Below, in pieces: positions 53,271 through 54,267 of a DNA stretch of 54,267 nucleotides. Positions within the stretch are counted from its first letter, which is position 1. Each line of letters opens with the position of its first letter. Below the pieces are notes generated by a model. The model saw only the letters and a list, made by a program, of their open reading frames with translations. It ran no database searches and was not told where the DNA came from. The translations under genes were made by a program, and so were the position numbers. The stretch is from Bacteroidota bacterium (lineage in GTDB: Bacteria; Bacteroidota; Bacteroidia; Bacteroidales; UBA10428): positions 1-54,267 of the forward strand of contig QKEH01000154.1 in the NCBI GenBank assembly GCA_003252385.1. Reading direction: 5' to 3'.

Positions 53271-54267
53271 ATGCTCCACAAAATTGCGTCCCTGCAAGAA
53301 GAACTAAAAAGCTGCACGATAAATTCCCAGGAAGAATTAGAAAATTTCAGGTTAAAGTATCTTAGCAAAAAAGGCGAGATATCTCAGTTGTTCAATGAAT
53401 TTAAAGATGTTCCCAATGAACAGAAAAAGGAGGTTGGCCAGTTAATCAATCAACTTAAAGTAACAGCAACCACCCTTTATGAAAGCGTAAAAAATGCACT
53501 AACCTTAAACGTAAGTTCGGACACTGCGATGGACTACAGTATGACTGCCATACCTTTAAAGACAGGCAGCCGGCACCCCATCTCGCAAATACGACGCGAA
53601 ATCATCGACATTTTTACACGTATCGGATTTACCGTTGCCGAAGGACCCGAGATTGAAGACGACTGGCACGTATTTTCCGGATTGAATTTCCCGGATGAAC
53701 ACCCCGCACGCGATATGCAGGATACTTTCTTTATTAACAAGAATCCGGACTATCTGCTACGCACCCATACCTCCTCCGTTCAGGTACGCAATATGGAAAG
53801 CAGCCAACCACCCATTCGGAAACTTTTTCCAGGTCGTGTTTTTCGCAACGAAGCCATATCCGCCCGTTCTCATTGCATTTTTCATCAGATAGAAGGGTTG
53901 TACATAGATACCCAGGTATCCTTTGCCGATTTGAAACAAACGCTGCTCTACTTTTCCAAGGAACTTTTTGGCGAGAAAACCCAGATACGGCTACGTCCAT
54001 CGTTTTTCCCCTTTACCGAACCTTCGGCCGAAATGGATATTTCCTGCTCCATTTGCGGCGGTAGAGGATGCAATGTTTGTAAGTATACCGGTTTCCTGGA
54101 AATTATGGGTTGCGGTATGGTTGATCCTAACGTTTTGGAGGCTTCAAATATTGATAGTACCAAATACACCGGCTTTGCCTTTGGTATGGGTATTGAACGA
54201 ATTGCCATGTTAAAATATCAAATCAACGATATTCGCTATTTGTTCGAAAATGATATCCGATTTTTAC
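53271..54267 (+). CDS. pheS: phenylalanine-tRNA ligase alpha subunit (3' end cut by the window)
   Basis: The first 332 residues of a PheS of about 340; only the last few are missing. It has the N-terminal coiled coil (KIASLQEELKSC onward), motif 2 and 3 regions (RTHTSSVQVRNME, FRNEAISARSHCIFHQIEG, FGMGIERIAMLKY) and the phylum-typical Cys-rich insertion SCSICGGRGCNVCKYTGFLEI. It charges tRNA-Phe together with the beta subunit, which is not in the window. It follows the cyclophilin by two bases, so they are probably co-transcribed. Confidence 0.96.
   Translation, partial: MLHKIASLQEELKSCTINSQEELENFRLKYLSKKGEISQLFNEFKDVPNEQKKEVGQLINQLKVTATTLYESVKNALTLNVSSDTAMDYSMTAIPLKTGSRHPISQIRREIIDIFTRIGFTVAEGPEIEDDWHVFSGLNFPDEHPARDMQDTFFINKNPDYLLRTHTSSVQVRNMESSQPPIRKLFPGRVFRNEAISARSHCIFHQIEGLYIDTQVSFADLKQTLLYFSKELFGEKTQIRLRPSFFPFTEPSAEMDISCSICGGRGCNVCKYTGFLEIMGCGMVDPNVLEASNIDSTKYTGFAFGMGIERIAMLKYQINDIRYLFENDIRFL

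Noticed and set aside
1-54267. tRNA, rRNA, CRISPR arrays and known riboswitches
   Set aside because: I looked for T-loop GGTTCGA-type patterns, regularly spaced repeats and conserved leader structures, and found none I could support.

Overview
This window looks like a chromosomal segment of a member of the Bacteroidota, probably class Bacteroidia. The evidence is a PorZ-type type IX secretion protein with a C-terminal sorting domain, a DUF3098 protein behind ftsX, a PheS with the Cys-rich insertion usual in this phylum, GH3-family and GT117 (DUF2723) proteins, and several upstream boxes of the Bacteroidota -7 type (TAnnTTTG). A CrtI-like carotenoid desaturase and two trans-prenyltransferases suggest a pigmented, possibly marine lineage. 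I cannot name a genus.

Layout. 1-0.15 kb is the right end of an IS256-type element. 0.2-8.4 kb holds a SiaC-like protein, a tiny zinc-ribbon protein, crtI, the overlapping pair porZ-recO, rdgB, a tandem universal stress protein and ilvE. 8.4-12.3 kb is a compact + strand run: ftsX, DUF3098, uppP, truB, queA. 12.4-20.3 kb carries a small exported protein, a GT117 membrane glycosyltransferase, a prenyltransferase, a TlpA-like thioredoxin lipoprotein-type protein and carA. 20.4-22.6 kb is a minus-strand group of two more SiaC-like proteins and an unrecognised protein, each followed by its own terminator. 22.8-27.8 kb holds a large gluzincin/propeller/barrel protein, a DUF2179 membrane protein and a MATE exporter.

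28.0-31.4 kb is an accessory, decaying patch: an IS982 element with an amber codon, an IS630 element with two opposite frameshifts that sits inside a REP-like palindrome, a second copy of that palindrome, and a truncated lipoprotein gene. 31.4-37.3 kb mixes an acetyltransferase, an XRE-pentapeptide fusion, a hexapeptide protein, a deoxynucleoside kinase, a GH3 protein and a second copy of the unrecognised family. 37.4-52.5 kb is core information-processing and envelope biology: polA, an ArsR regulator, a long-chain prenyl diphosphate synthase, then a nine-gene minus-strand block (flippase, dut, nucleotidyltransferase, TPR lipoprotein, EnvC-like, HATPase, ybeY, mnmG, uvrC). The window ends with a cyclophilin and pheS (cut at the edge).

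Points that stand out: (1) two parS-like 16-mers, one a perfect palindrome between mnmG and uvrC and one inside polA, which suggest a centromere/origin-proximal region; (2) three SiaC-like partner-switch proteins, one of which has lost the phosphorylatable Thr, with no SiaA or SiaB in sight; (3) an uncharacterised two-member protein family (21.8 kb and 36.6 kb), one copy just upstream of the SiaC pair; (4) the IS630-in-REP nesting with a readable target site. I read everything by eye; no database search or alignment program was run.
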